A DNA stretch of 64,000 nt from Lysinibacillus sp. PLM2 (GCA_023168345.1 AP025689.1:1982001-2046000), one strand, 5' to 3'; positions 1 to 9,703 are shown, numbered from the stretch's first letter. Program-made: numbers and translations. Notes: generated by a model from the sequence alone, not told the origin.

Positions 1-529
1 TTTCATCTCTCTCTGCAATCCATTCTAAAATCGAATCGGGCATATTATTTTCAGAAATAATTTCATTAACAAATACCACATCTTCTGAGAGTTCGTGTTG
101 AATGGCTTGTGTTATAGATTCTACATCGGCGCCTTCTCGATCAATTTTATTAATAAAAATAAAAGTCGGAACATGATTTTTTCTTAGTAAATTCCACACG
201 GTTTCGGTATGACCTTCAATTCCATCAACTGCACTAACAATTAATATGGCATAGTCCATCACATTAATTGCTCTTTCCATCTCTGGAGAAAAGTCGGTAT
301 GACCAGGTGTATCGATTAATGTGTATAAATCCCCTTTAAAGTGCATTCTTCCTTGTTCAGCAAATATTGTAATACCACGTTGTTTTTCAATTATATGATT
401 GTCTAGGTAAGCATCTTTATGATCTACACGCCCCCTTGCTCTTATACTACGTGTATGGTAAAGTAGTTGCTCCGAAAATGTAGTTTTTCCAGCATCTACA
501 TGCGCTAGCACACCAATCGTTTTATACAT
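1..529 (-). CDS. Tet(M)/EF-G-like ribosome-protection GTPase, N-terminal part
   Basis: Read on the minus strand from ATG at 529 (TGAGGA ribosome site 5 nt upstream). The gene runs off the window, so only about 176 N-terminal residues are seen. They are a translational GTPase G domain with all motifs: P-loop AHVDAGKT (residues 9-16), switch I RGITI (51-55), DTPGH (73-77) and NKID (127-130). The family is that of Tet(M)/Tet(O)/TetB(P) proteins, which bind the ribosome and dislodge tetracycline; chromosomal homologues of unknown role are common in Bacillales. Whether this one gives resistance cannot be judged without domains II-V. It lies just downstream of the group II intron, which separates it from the CoA-transferase gene. 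Confidence 0.85.
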   Translation of the reverse strand, partial: MYKTIGVLAHVDAGKTTFSEQLLYHTRSIRARGRVDHKDAYLDNHIIEKQRGITIFAEQGRMHFKGDLYTLIDTPGHTDFSPEMERAINVMDYAILIVSAVDGIEGHTETVWNLLRKNHVPTFIFINKIDREGADVESITQAIQHELSEDVVFVNEIISENNMPDSILEWIAERDE

Positions 530-624
530 AATTATCCTCATTTCTAAATGTAAAACTAATAGCTTTATTGTATAACAAAAGTATCTTAATAGTATGAATA
601 ACTGTACTTGGCGATTAAATAAAT

Positions 625-2482
625 ATCGAGTAGAGGGAAAATAAGTTAACTAATTTTCGCCCCTCTCACAACACCGTACGTACGGATCTCGTATACGGCG
701 TTTCAATTTATATTACAGTGTGTACTTTTAAGTAACGTTGTAGAGCAGAGGTATTCCCTCTGCTCTAGCCTTTTATTTGAAATTGCTCTTTGAACAACTT
801 TAGATAATCCGATAAATCGATAACCTTTCCTACAGAATGTTAAGCCCTTGGCTTCTTCTTCGGGTATCCCCAATTGGATTAGTGACCTTATCTGTTTTCT
901 TGGTACCTTCCACTGTTTCCAAATGATTACTCTTATTCTTGAGCGTAGTTTCTTATCAATTTCACGCATAGCCGTTTTCATGTTTGCAGTTCTAAAGTAA
1001 TTTACCCAACCAAATATTACTTGTTTTAGTTTCAATATTCGGTAGTCTAACGGAATGCTCCAGTTTCGCTTTGTTAGTTGTCGAAGTTTCCTTTTAAATT
1101 TCTGTACTGAGATTGTATGTGGTCGAACTTGATATTTCTTGTCTTTTGAATCGTAGTAATATCCAAACCCCAGGAATTTTAAGTCTTTTGGACGAGCGAT
1201 TTTACTCTTTTCTGCATTGACTATCAGCCCTAATTTCTTTTCTATAAACTTCACGACTGATTCCATCACTCTATTTGCAGCTTTCTCACTCTTCACAAAG
1301 ATAAGAGCGTCATCCGCATATCTCACGAAATGGAGTCCTCTACTTTCTAGTTCCTTGTCCAGTTCATTCAACATTATGTTACTTAATAGTGGACTGAGGT
1401 TTCCTCCTTGCGGAGTTCCAATCGGTGTTTCCTCATATTTACCCTTTACCAAGACCCCACTGACCAAGTATTTTCTAATTAAAGAAATGACATCTCCATC
1501 ATCGATTGTATTGGATATGATTCGCATGAGTTTATCATGGTTGACTGTGTCGAAAAATCTTTCAAGGTCAATGTCCACTATCCAATCGTATCCATCATTC
1601 AGAAATTCGAGACTTTTTATGATTGCCATCTCACAACTTCTATTTGGTCTAAAACCGTAACTGTATTCACTAAACTCTTTTTCAAATATCGGACTGAGTA
1701 CTTGATGAATTGCCTGTTGAACCACCCTATCCACTACTGTTGGTATTCCCAGTTTGCGCATCTTTCCATTTTCTTTTGGGATTTCCACTCGTAAGGCAGC
1801 TTGTGGTTGGTATTTTCTAGTTCTGATGCGCTGACGTAGTTCATCCTTGTTCTCTTTCAGATACTGTTTAAGTTCATCAACCGTTATTCCATCGACCCCA
1901 CTTGCACCTTTATTTCTATAGACACGTAAGTAGGCTTCATTCATATTTTGATTGCTTAGAATCTTTTCTAAAAGTTGCACACTCGTTTCTCCATTTCCTC
2001 TCACGTAGTAAGTAATACCTCCATTTTGGTTATCATTTGAGATACGCTCATACTTTCACCATTAACACATTCGGAGTCCGTCGCTTACGCATTTGTGGTG
2101 TTGAAACACTATAAATTGTTCGGCCCTTCATGACCAATGGTCATTACTATGGCTTCTGCTGACTTCTTGCGACTAACCGTTTTCGACTGTATTTTTTTAT
2201 ACATCCGCAAGACCTCCCAGGGTAAGACAACTATCTTTCCTCTTTTACTCGCCTGATTTACCCTACAAAGTTACGCACATCTTTTGGACTTTGACTTGTA
2301 TTGGAGCCTTATCCCTTTGTAGAGCCTTGGTATCAGATTTCTGTTCGTCGAGCCAAGATTTTATTCCACGCTTCCTCCAGCCCTTATCTCACGATAAGTA
2401 CCTTGCGCTTCCTTAGTGGTTGGTCGATGTGTACCCCCACAGTGGACTTTCACCACCTAGATAGTTGCCATGCCTGGCACAC
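625..2482 (-). mobile_element. Group IIC intron (complete RNA plus ORF)
   Basis: On the minus strand the RNA starts GTGTGCCAGGCATGG at 2482. It contains the CTTACCCTGGGAGGTCT and AGTCAGCAGAAGCCATAGTA segments, which resemble those of the Oceanobacillus iheyensis group IIC intron as I remember it. It ends with a domain V-like hairpin (about 660-705, CCGTATACG ... CGTACGTACGG ... GTGAGAGG) and a domain VI ending CTACTCGAT at 625. The ORF sits in domain IV. The intron begins 5 bp after a terminator stem-loop, the classic insertion site of class C introns. The exact 3' boundary is inferred from the expected AY end. Confidence 0.88.
703..2004 (-). CDS. ltrA: Group II intron reverse transcriptase/maturase
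   Basis: Intron-encoded protein that splices its host RNA and copies it into DNA during retrohoming. The 433 residues show RT fingers (VDIDLERFFD, 143-152), GTPQGG (196-201) and the catalytic YADD (229-232). A maturase/thumb region follows (about 275-375, starting FLGFGYYYD). There is no C-terminal HNH endonuclease domain, as expected for class C introns, which use terminator hairpins and single-stranded targets. The listed start is GTG; an internal GTG at 1980 has a better placed GGAG site and may be the true start. No frameshift is seen, so the intron may still be active. Confidence 0.9.
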   Translation of the reverse strand: MRGNGETSVQLLEKILSNQNMNEAYLRVYRNKGASGVDGITVDELKQYLKENKDELRQRIRTRKYQPQAALRVEIPKENGKMRKLGIPTVVDRVVQQAIHQVLSPIFEKEFSEYSYGFRPNRSCEMAIIKSLEFLNDGYDWIVDIDLERFFDTVNHDKLMRIISNTIDDGDVISLIRKYLVSGVLVKGKYEETPIGTPQGGNLSPLLSNIMLNELDKELESRGLHFVRYADDALIFVKSEKAANRVMESVVKFIEKKLGLIVNAEKSKIARPKDLKFLGFGYYYDSKDKKYQVRPHTISVQKFKRKLRQLTKRNWSIPLDYRILKLKQVIFGWVNYFRTANMKTAMREIDKKLRSRIRVIIWKQWKVPRKQIRSLIQLGIPEEEAKGLTFCRKGYRFIGLSKVVQRAISNKRLEQREYLCSTTLLKSTHCNIN

Positions 2483-2486
2483 AATA

Positions 2487-2515
2487 AAAAGCATGAGCAA
2501 ATAGCTCATGCTTTT
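2487..2515 (-). terminator. Rho-independent terminator of the CoA-transferase gene
   Basis: Perfect stem AAAGCATGAGC / GCTCATGCTTT with a short loop and a T run on the minus strand. The group IIC intron is inserted immediately after the T run. Confidence 0.85.
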
Positions 2516-2540
2516 AGCTGAAAACTCTTTTGTCGAGGTT

Positions 2541-4046
2541 TTAAAATTTCATCGAACCTGTTTTAGCTGCTTGAACATGCCATGAAAGAGCTTTTTCTAA
2601 GTTATGAGGTGTTTGAGCATTACCTGTTAACGAAACCGCCTCATTGTAGTAATCCCATAATTGTTGTTTGAAATCAGGATGTGCGCAATTTTCTATAATT
2701 AAAGGAACACGTTCTTTTGGAGCAAGACCACGTAAGTCTGCTACTCCTTGTTCTGTTACGATAACTTGAACATCATGCTCCGTATGATCATGGTGAGCTA
2801 CCATTGGCACAATTGATGATAACTTGCCACCTTTTGCGTAGGATTTTGTTACAAAGATACTTGTACGGGAGTTACGAGTAAAGTCACCTGAACCACCGAT
2901 ACCGTTCATCATTTTTGTACCGCTTACATGTGTTGAATTAACATTTCCGTAAATGTCTACTTCAAGAGCAGCATTTATCGCAATTAAACCTAAACGTCGA
3001 ATGACTTCAGGATGATTGGATACTTCTTGGGGACGAATGACAATTTTATCTGCATAGTTTTCAATATTTCCATACACTTTCTTTTGTAACTCTTCAGAAA
3101 TCGTAATGGAAGTACATGATGCAAATGATACTTTACCAGCATCAATTAAATTGAATACAGCATCCTGCAATACTTCTGAAAATACGATTAAATCTTCGAA
3201 CTCTGAATCCTTAAATCCTTCTAATACAGCATTTGCAACAGATCCAACACCTGATTGAATCGGCGCGAGTTTATTTGTTAAGCGACCTGCTTTTATTTCT
3301 GAACGGAAGAAATCTAATAAATGATTTGCCATCGTTTGTGTTTCTTCATCTGGTGGCACGATTAATGAAGGTGCATCTTGTTCATTCGATATTACAATCG
3401 CTTTCACTTTTTCAGGATCAATTTTGATACCGATTTCACCAATACGGTCAGTAGGTTTCGATAAAGGAATTGCTTTACGTTCACCTTGTTTTTCAGGAAT
3501 ATAAATATCATGAACACCGATTAATGTTTCTGAATGAGCCAGATTTAACTCAATAATAATATTTTTTGCATAGGTTGCGAAAATTGGTGAATTACCAACA
3601 GACGTAGTAGGAACCAATAACCCATCTTTTGTAATAGCTGTTGCTTCAATAATGGCAAAGTCTATAGGACCAATAATTCCTTGACGTACCAATTCAGCAT
3701 TATGTGAAAGATGAGCATCAACATATAATACTTCACCTTTGTTTATTAAATTACGAAGAGCAGGATCACCTTGGTACGGCCCACGTTTACGGATACCACC
3801 TGCTTCTGCTAAAATTTGGTCTACTTCAGGTCCTAGTGATGCACCTGTGTAAACATCGATTTTTAATTTCTCATTTTTAGCCCTTTCAGCCAACGCCAAA
3901 GGTACTACCTTCGCATCCCCGGCACGAGTAAATCCACTCATACCAACGACATTACCGTCTTGTATCAAAGAAGCAGCTTTTTCAGCAGATGTCACTTTGT
4001 CTAATAAGCCATTGATTCCAATTCGTTTTTCAATTGTTAATTCCAT
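2541..4046 (-). CDS. Acetyl-CoA hydrolase / succinate CoA-transferase family protein
   Basis: A 501-residue, full-length member of the Cat1/AarC/ScpC family. These cytosolic enzymes move CoA between acetyl-CoA, succinyl-CoA or propionyl-CoA and a free acid. Visible features are the N-terminal SGFTRAGDAKVVP loop (37-49), the CoA-site stretch IQSGVGSVANAVL (263-275) and the expected catalytic glutamate in FSEVLQD (Glu291). A glycine-rich GIGGSGDFTRN loop follows. Substrate preference cannot be told from sequence. Monocistronic, with its own terminator at 2487-2515. The start is the ATG behind a GGGGGAGA-type site. Confidence 0.88.
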   Translation of the reverse strand: MELTIEKRIGINGLLDKVTSAEKAASLIQDGNVVGMSGFTRAGDAKVVPLALAERAKNEKLKIDVYTGASLGPEVDQILAEAGGIRKRGPYQGDPALRNLINKGEVLYVDAHLSHNAELVRQGIIGPIDFAIIEATAITKDGLLVPTTSVGNSPIFATYAKNIIIELNLAHSETLIGVHDIYIPEKQGERKAIPLSKPTDRIGEIGIKIDPEKVKAIVISNEQDAPSLIVPPDEETQTMANHLLDFFRSEIKAGRLTNKLAPIQSGVGSVANAVLEGFKDSEFEDLIVFSEVLQDAVFNLIDAGKVSFASCTSITISEELQKKVYGNIENYADKIVIRPQEVSNHPEVIRRLGLIAINAALEVDIYGNVNSTHVSGTKMMNGIGGSGDFTRNSRTSIFVTKSYAKGGKLSSIVPMVAHHDHTEHDVQVIVTEQGVADLRGLAPKERVPLIIENCAHPDFKQQLWDYYNEAVSLTGNAQTPHNLEKALSWHVQAAKTGSMKF

Positions 4047-4294
4047 CTAATCTCCCCCAATTATTTTTTACTAGAAAGGTAATAGATTCCCATATCTATT
4101 TATTCGAATGAGAGGAAATTTAGAACAAAATTAAGAAAAATAATTTATAAATAAGGTATTTTTATTTATTATTAAAATTCATTTTTTGGATATACCATGT
4201 TTTCACATTAATTTATGTAAATTTTGACTGATAAAATGGAGAATATCCATCGTTCGAAGGGAAAAACTATTATAAAGAAAGGAGAGATTTTGAT

Positions 4295-4450
4295 ATGAAA
4301 AATGAAAAAAAGCCACACGAACAATTAACAACAAATGATAATGGACTAACAAAAACTCAAGAAGTTTTATATCGTAAGGAATTTAAAGAAATGGAAGGTA
4401 AATCTGCAACTTCAAGTAATCAACAATATAATAAGAAAATGAATACTTAA
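4295..4450 (+). CDS. Small hydrophilic protein, possibly YfhE-like
   Basis: A 51-residue ORF with a strong AAAGGAGAG site 9 nt before ATG and a terminator right after the stop. The middle, LTKTQEVLYRKEFK, resembles what I recall of the small Bacillus protein YfhE, whose function is unknown; this match is from memory and is uncertain. The protein is charged, has no membrane segment and no signal peptide. It is convergent with the spore gene tlp, and the two share a bidirectional terminator. Confidence 0.7.
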   Translation: MKNEKKPHEQLTTNDNGLTKTQEVLYRKEFKEMEGKSATSSNQQYNKKMNT

Positions 4451-4456
4451 AATAAA

Positions 4457-4495
4457 CAAATACCCCGATATTCTTATTCATCGGGGTATTATTTA
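4457..4495. terminator. Bidirectional terminator
   Basis: Hairpin AATACCCCGAT ... ATCGGGGTATT with A/T tracts on both sides. It serves the convergent small gene at 4295-4450 and tlp. Confidence 0.8.
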
Positions 4496-4505
4496 CAATT
4501 ATTTA

Positions 4506-4724
4506 TTAATGATCATGCGCCTCGTCTTTAATTTCTTCTCTCATTCCTTCAATTGCTTCGTCTCTTCGTTTATTTTTTGCTTTAATTTTTTCCTGTTGAC
4601 TTGGACCTGAAAATTCCATAGAAATTTCTGCTTCTCGTTTATTTTCTATAGTATTTTGAATCATACTTTGTAATTTTTCAACATTATCTGAACGATCATC
4701 AGGATTTGGTTTATGTTTCGTCAT
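4506..4724 (-). CDS. tlp: Small acid-soluble spore protein Tlp
   Basis: A 72-residue protein that matches the Tlp (thioredoxin-like SASP) family along its whole length: KPNPDDRSDNVEKL at the start, the MIQNTIEN helix, and KNKRRDEAIEGMREEIKDE at the end. Tlp is made in the forespore under sigma-G, binds in the spore core and is degraded on germination. The sequence is acidic and helical with no cysteine. The gene is monocistronic. It is direct evidence that the host makes endospores. Confidence 0.93.
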   Translation of the reverse strand: MTKHKPNPDDRSDNVEKLQSMIQNTIENKREAEISMEFSGPSQQEKIKAKNKRRDEAIEGMREEIKDEAHDH

Positions 4725-4905
4725 CTTTACCCCTCCAATATTATTAAAATTACGCTATTATTTTGTTTTTTATTTTAATTTTTTATTCCTTATTTAATTG
4801 GTAATTTTATTCACTTTTGATTAATCTAAAATTGGGAAATATAAAAACGAATAACTTAGGAGGGTAAAATTTTGGACTCTCTCTATCATTGCAAGGAGGT
4901 TAAAC

Positions 4906-5676
4906 ATGAAGACATATTCTACCATCGCATTAAAATGCCTTTTCTCCCTTTCAATGTTGATGTTCTTCCCTTTAACAATAAACGCAAAGGAAAATACGAT
5001 ACTAACAATTAATGATTATACTGGGTTGGATGTAGAGAAACATGAGAAAGCTAGCGAAATACTTCTTCAACTAAAGGAACAATTAAATGAACTTGGTGTA
5101 TCAGTAGGTCATGAGCATTCTCATTCATTTTCTAACCTAGATGATGAAACAAAGGAAAAGGCAAAAGAAATCTTAAACAATCTAAAAAAAGGTACTATAA
5201 CAAAGGAAGAAGCCAAAACTCAATTGGCTGAATTAGGTGTGAAACATGAAAAGAAATCTCACTATTTTGAGGGATTAGATGAGAAAACGAAGGGAAAGGT
5301 GAAAGAAATTTTCACTCAACTTCGAGAAGGCAAATTATCTCATGAAGAGGCTAAAAATCAATTAGCTGAATTAGGTGTAAAATTACCTGAGAAAAAACAC
5401 CATAAATTACTTGAAGGTCTAGATGAGGATACAAAAAATAAAGCAAAAGAAATATTCAAGCAAGTTCGAGAAGGTAAAATCACACATGAAGAAGCTAAAT
5501 CAAAATTAGAAGAACTTGGTGTAAAATTTGAAAAACATAATAATTTAGAAAACCTAGATGAAGAAACAAAAGAAAAAATTGGTATTTTAATTGAAGATGC
5601 AAAAATGAAATTAGAAGGTCTTGGGATGGATTTACCTAAACGATACGAAAAACTTTTAAAAGAAGTTAATCAATAA
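4906..5676 (+). CDS. Secreted protein with tandem 'EEAKxQLxELGVK' repeats
   Basis: A 256-residue exported protein: a Lys start followed by a hydrophobic stretch (residues 9-27, ending INAKE) reads as a signal peptide. The mature part is four to five imperfect repeats of about 38 residues. Each is built as LDEETKEKAKEIF, QLREGKITHEEAK and QLAELGVK, so two charged helices per unit are expected. The repeats have no cysteines or enzyme motifs. Histidines (HEHSHS, KKHHK) sit between repeats and might bind metal, but this is a guess. The family is not recognised; it is probably a cell-wall or spore-associated structural protein. The AAGGAGG site is 7 nt before ATG. Confidence 0.75.
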   Translation: MKTYSTIALKCLFSLSMLMFFPLTINAKENTILTINDYTGLDVEKHEKASEILLQLKEQLNELGVSVGHEHSHSFSNLDDETKEKAKEILNNLKKGTITKEEAKTQLAELGVKHEKKSHYFEGLDEKTKGKVKEIFTQLREGKLSHEEAKNQLAELGVKLPEKKHHKLLEGLDEDTKNKAKEIFKQVREGKITHEEAKSKLEELGVKFEKHNNLENLDEETKEKIGILIEDAKMKLEGLGMDLPKRYEKLLKEVNQ

Positions 5677-5750
5677 CCAAATCTTAATAAAAAATAGAAT
5701 CTCATCTTTATATAGAGGTATTATTGACAATTACCACCACATAATAAAGA

Positions 5751-5780
5751 AGAGGTGTCCAAGAAATTTTGGACACCTCT
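5751..5780. terminator. Bidirectional terminator
   Basis: Perfect stem AGAGGTGTCC / GGACACCTCT between the convergent repeat-protein gene and mqo. Confidence 0.85.
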
Positions 5781-5796
5781 ATTCTTATTATTAAAT

Positions 5797-7302
5797 TTAG
5801 TTTAATACTGGCTCTTTTTTATTTAAACCTAACGCTTCAGCAGTTGTAGCATGAACTTCTTCGAGAAGAGCTGGATTTTCCACTAATTTAAGTCCATATG
5901 AAGGGATCATTTCTTTCACTTTTGGTTCAAATGCATTCCATTGTTCTGGGAAACATTTTTTAATCACTTGCAACATGACATGAACAGCAGTTGATGCACC
6001 AGGTGATGCACCTAATAATGCTGCAATTGAACCGTCTTCTGCAGTTATTACTTCTGTACCAAATTGAAGAGTACCTTTACCGCCTTCTTTTGTATCTTTA
6101 ATTACTTGAACGCGTTGTCCAGCGATAATTATATCCCAATCTTCAGCTTTCGCGTTTGGAATAAATTCGCGTAATTCTTCCATACGTTGTTCTTTCGTTA
6201 ACAATACTTGTTGGATTAAGTATTTTGTTAAACTCATTTCTTTTACACCTGCTGCCAATAACGTTGTTAAGTTATTTGGTTTAATAGATGCAAATAAATC
6301 CATATATGAACCTGTTTTTAGGAATTTAGGTGAGAATCCTGCAAAAGGTCCAAATAGTAATGATTTTTTGTTATCGATGTAACGTGTATCAAGATGCGGA
6401 ACAGACATTGGTGGTGCACCAACTTTTGCTTTACCATATACTTTAGCATTGTGTTGTTCTACTATTTCTTGATTATTACATACCATAAATAGTCCGCTTA
6501 CTGGGAAACCACCGATATGCTTGCTTTCCGGAATTTTTGTTTTTTGAAGTAATTCTAAACTTCCACCACCAGCACCGAGGAAGACAAATTTTGCTTCATA
6601 ATAGTCCATACGACAACCATCAAGATCGTGAACACCAATTTCCCAATTTCCATTACTTAGTCGATTAATTTTCTCAACTCGATGTTTATATTTAATCTCA
6701 ACGTTTTGTTTATTTAAATGTTCAAACAGCATACGAGTTAGTGCACCAAAGTTAACATCCGTACCACCGTTTTCAATTTTAGTTGCAGCAATTACGTCTG
6801 AAGCTGGACGATTTTGCATAATCAGTGGGAACCATTCTTTTAATTGCTCATGGTCATCTGAAAACTCCATCCCTTTAAATAAAGGATTTTTTGACATTGC
6901 TTCAAAACGTTTCTTTAAAAAGTTAACGTTTTCTTCACCCTGCACCATACTCATATGAGGTAACGGCATGATAAAGTCCTGTGGATTATGTATCAAATTA
7001 CTGTTTACAAGATAAGACCAAAATTGTCTTGAAACTTGAAACTGTTCATTGATGTTAATTGCTTTTGAAATATCTATAGAACCATCTGGTTTTTCAACTG
7101 TGTAATTCAATTCACATAAAGCAGCGTGACCTGTACCTGCATTATTCCATTCATTGGAGCTTTCTTCTCCAGCTTTATCAAGGGATTCAAATACTTTTAC
7201 TTCCCATTCTGGTTTTAGCTCTTTTAAAAGTGTACCTAGAGTTGCACTCATAATACCCGCGCCAATTAAGATGACGTCTGTTTTAATAGTTTTGTTGCTC
7301 AT
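5797..7302 (-). CDS. mqo: Malate:quinone oxidoreductase
   Basis: FAD-dependent membrane-bound enzyme that oxidises malate to oxaloacetate and passes electrons to menaquinone, a citric-acid-cycle step parallel to malate dehydrogenase. From the ATG at 7302 the protein is about 501 residues, the usual size. It shows the dinucleotide fold [12 protein letters not shown] (10-21), the Mqo signature [21 protein letters not shown] region and, near the C-terminus, [15 protein letters not shown]. An in-frame TTG at 7311 lies inside the AAAAGG ribosome site, so ATG 7302 is the better start. Monocistronic between two terminators. Confidence 0.95.
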   Translation of the reverse strand: MSNKTIKTDVILIGAGIMSATLGTLLKELKPEWEVKVFESLDKAGEESSNEWNNAGTGHAALCELNYTVEKPDGSIDISKAININEQFQVSRQFWSYLVNSNLIHNPQDFIMPLPHMSMVQGEENVNFLKKRFEAMSKNPLFKGMEFSDDHEQLKEWFPLIMQNRPASDVIAATKIENGGTDVNFGALTRMLFEHLNKQNVEIKYKHRVEKINRLSNGNWEIGVHDLDGCRMDYYEAKFVFLGAGGGSLELLQKTKIPESKHIGGFPVSGLFMVCNNQEIVEQHNAKVYGKAKVGAPPMSVPHLDTRYIDNKKSLLFGPFAGFSPKFLKTGSYMDLFASIKPNNLTTLLAAGVKEMSLTKYLIQQVLLTKEQRMEELREFIPNAKAEDWDIIIAGQRVQVIKDTKEGGKGTLQFGTEVITAEDGSIAALLGASPGASTAVHVMLQVIKKCFPEQWNAFEPKVKEMIPSYGLKLVENPALLEEVHATTAEALGLNKKEPVLN

Positions 7303-7613
7303 TTTTACCAACCTTTTCCCGTTAGATTTGCAGAAAAGATGTAGGCGCTCTCATAAGCCATCAATAAAAAAAGCCCCGGGAGACCATTTATACAACTTTT
7401 CTGTATCAATATATAACCCTTGTAAATTGTATCACAAACTTTGATAAAATAAAATATCTACTATTATATGATAACAGTAAGTTATTTCAAGAGAGGTAAA
7501 ATTTGAGAAGAGGATTCATTAGTAAAAAACTGACAAATTGTCGTTAATCATGTCTTAACTTCTGCAAATTTTATTCAAAAATATAATAACCAAAATGTAT
7601 GAAATTTAAAATA
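7303..7613. other. Gene-free stretch upstream of mqo
   Basis: About 310 bases with the mqo leader and AT-rich DNA. I see no ORF with a ribosome site, no riboswitch and no clear operator here. The remaining part up to 7686 is the terminator of the RNase H-like gene. Confidence 0.5.
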
Positions 7614-7648
7614 TAAAAAAGCAGAAACACTTTAATGTTGTTCTGCCT
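7614..7648 (-). terminator. Terminator of the RNase H-like gene
   Basis: Minus-strand hairpin GCAGAA ... TTCTGC followed by a T6 run. Confidence 0.75.
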
Positions 7649-7686
7649 TTGAATAAAAATCCTGTTAATATTTTATATTCTACGAA

Positions 7687-8349
7687 TTAATCTTCCTGTA
7701 GTTCAATTTGACCTGTAATATCAATACCTTGAAGACTTTGTGTTGCTAGTCTATCTGCTTCCGCGTTTAATTTTCTAGGTACTAGTTCAAATTGAGGTGT
7801 GATACCTAGTGATTTTAGCTTTTCATCGATACGATCTGCCCAATTTGCCAATTCCTTTTCATATGCAGGCCATTCCCCACTCATTTGATTAATCACAACT
7901 TGAGAATCCCCTATAAATATAACCTCTTGGTGATGTACATCCAGTAATTCAAGTTCAACTATACTTAAGTGAAGTGCTGCATATTCAGCTTCATTATTTG
8001 AATCAAGACCTTGAGCGGGGGCATTTCTTCTCATACGATACCATTTTCCATTTTGTTCGTAATAAATTGCAACACCGAGCCCTGCCTGTTTTGTTTGAAT
8101 ATCATATCCCCCGTCAAAGTAAACCTTTACGTTATGGGGCTCAGTTTCCATTTCTTTTAAATATTTTTTAATTTCCTTCGCCATCCACGTACTGTCGTGT
8201 TGATCGATATAGGTTAAGTTCTTTGCCCGTCCAAGTTTTTCAATATCTTCTCCAATTGTTATTGCGTGTGCAGCTGGCATGTAATCAGAATGAAATACCA
8301 CCTCTGTTCCATTTTTACTCCTGTAAGTCCACTCAATCATTAGGTTCAT
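7687..8349 (-). CDS. RNase H-fold protein (reverse-transcriptase-like, YpeP type)
   Basis: A 220-residue protein. The C-terminal half (about 74-205) is an RNase HI fold with all four expected catalytic acids: Asp79 in YFDGGY, Glu120 in NNEAEYAAL, Asp148 in GDSQVV and Asp199 in NAEADRLA. The N-terminal 70 residues are an extra domain of unknown role seen in Bacillus YpeP-like proteins. The likely activity is cleavage of RNA in RNA:DNA hybrids, but biochemical roles of this subgroup are not settled. The start is ATG 8349 behind GGAGGACGACT. Monocistronic. Confidence 0.85.
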   Translation of the reverse strand: MNLMIEWTYRSKNGTEVVFHSDYMPAAHAITIGEDIEKLGRAKNLTYIDQHDSTWMAKEIKKYLKEMETEPHNVKVYFDGGYDIQTKQAGLGVAIYYEQNGKWYRMRRNAPAQGLDSNNEAEYAALHLSIVELELLDVHHQEVIFIGDSQVVINQMSGEWPAYEKELANWADRIDEKLKSLGITPQFELVPRKLNAEADRLATQSLQGIDITGQIELQED

Positions 8350-8493
8350 AGTCGTCCTCCTATGTCGGATTTCGCAATATTTGTTATATCCCTATTATCC
8401 CCATCTACATGAAGCAATACTTTACTTTATCATTGTACCCAATACTACGTTATTCTTTATTTTTATATCTTTCACTAGCGGACTGGTGTTTAA

Positions 8494-9297
8494 TCAGGAA
8501 TTTGTTTCAATAAAAGGTTCGTACATCATAATTGCATGATTCTCAGTGATGAACTGATCATCTATTAATTTATTATCTAAATTAAATACTTTTCTACGAA
8601 TTGTATTATGTCGAATATAACTACCCCAGTACTCAAATGTGATTGAAGAATTCTCCTCGTACACTTCATATTTTTTTAGAATAGGATTATTACATCGCCA
8701 TTCTCCAACCAAATGAGTATCTGTCAAATAGATGATAAGTTGATAGGTATCGTTTGTCTCGTTTTTTATTTGCAAGTCTAAGTAATTATAAAAACATGTA
8801 GCCCCACTTCCAAATGGTTGAGTTCTATTAGAGTCTGGGAACACATCATAACTATGTCTATATCGTTCAGTTACGGTCAGTGCTGAATGTAAAGTCATCC
8901 AATAAATTAGATTTGATAATTGACAGAGGCCTCCCCCAATTCCACTCACAACTTCTCCATAATGCAAAATCATTCCTTCGACATAGCCTTTTTGCTTTGT
9001 TGGCTTTCCGATTAATCGCCAATAGGAAAAGGTTTCTCCAGGTTTAATTAAGACTTTATGAAGCTTTTTTGTAGCAATATTTAAATTGTGTATTTTATTG
9101 TGTTGTAATTGCATATCCACATCTTTTAGTTTTCTACGAAGGATCGTTTTATGAGAATATATAATGTGTTGTAATTCATCATCGCTTTTTGATAAAGCAT
9201 AAATTTTATTCCCAAAGAACCATTCAATATAGCGTTTTAATCTAAAATAGATTTTCCCCATCATGATACGATATGGGCTTCTCATAATTGGTTTCAT
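8494..9297 (-). CDS. VanW family protein
   Basis: The VanW domain lies in the middle: KPGETFSYWRLIGKPTKQKGY, then GEVVSGIGGGLCQLSNLIYW, then ERYRHSYDVFPD and PFGSGATCFYNYLDL. VanW was named from vanB-type vancomycin clusters, but most homologues, as here, sit alone in the chromosome and have no proven activity; a link to cell-wall polymers is presumed. The start is placed at ATG 9297 (MKPIMRSPYR...), which gives 267 residues. A longer frame up to 9393 adds a hydrophobic stretch but lacks a good ribosome site. Confidence 0.85.
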   Translation of the reverse strand: MKPIMRSPYRIMMGKIYFRLKRYIEWFFGNKIYALSKSDDELQHIIYSHKTILRRKLKDVDMQLQHNKIHNLNIATKKLHKVLIKPGETFSYWRLIGKPTKQKGYVEGMILHYGEVVSGIGGGLCQLSNLIYWMTLHSALTVTERYRHSYDVFPDSNRTQPFGSGATCFYNYLDLQIKNETNDTYQLIIYLTDTHLVGEWRCNNPILKKYEVYEENSSITFEYWGSYIRHNTIRRKVFNLDNKLIDDQFITENHAIMMYEPFIETNS

Positions 9298-9477
9298 CGA
9301 TATAATAATTATCAACCCCTTCCAAATCATACTAACAAAAATTATGCAAATTGTTAATATATGGCTTGAATATGATAACAATGCTATATACAACTACCAA
9401 AAAACAGGCGAAACATGGTGGGACAAAAGGGTATTTCCATTGATAAGATTAAAAATTACTGTTATTTAGTTGCTTCC

Positions 9478-9612
9478 AAAATGCTAGGGGAAAACTTGTT
9501 CAGTAACGGAGACGCCGACGACTCCTGATGAAATAGCCGCGCTATAGCTAATTTTTCCATATTCAAGCGAAATAATTAGCTAACGCGTGTACAGGATGTG
9601 CGTCCATTAAGT
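9478..9612. repeat. Degenerate intergenic repeat-like sequence
   Basis: A GC-richer patch with nested inverted repeats (GGAGACGCCGACGACTCC; TAGCTAAT ... ATTAGCTA; ACGCGTGTACAGGATGTGCGT). It is reminiscent of the short palindromic intergenic repeats scattered in Bacillaceae and Planococcaceae genomes. No coding potential. Assignment to a named repeat family is not possible here. Confidence 0.35.
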
Positions 9613-9645
9613 TACAATCAACATATTTTTAAATAGCAAATAACT

Positions 9646-9676
9646 ACAATTCAACCTTCAGAATTGTAGTTGTTAA
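9646..9676. terminator. Terminator-like hairpin after the lipoprotein gene
   Basis: Stem AACTACAATTC / GAATTGTAGTT, with only a weak T run on the minus strand. Confidence 0.5.
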
Positions 9677-9703
9677 CTTATGCTCCCCTTCCTCTTGTCT
9701 AGG

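Noticed and set aside
1-529. Acquired tetracycline resistance gene
   Set aside because: The G domain is of the Tet(M) type, but chromosomal relatives without proven resistance are common in Bacillales, and only the N-terminus is seen.
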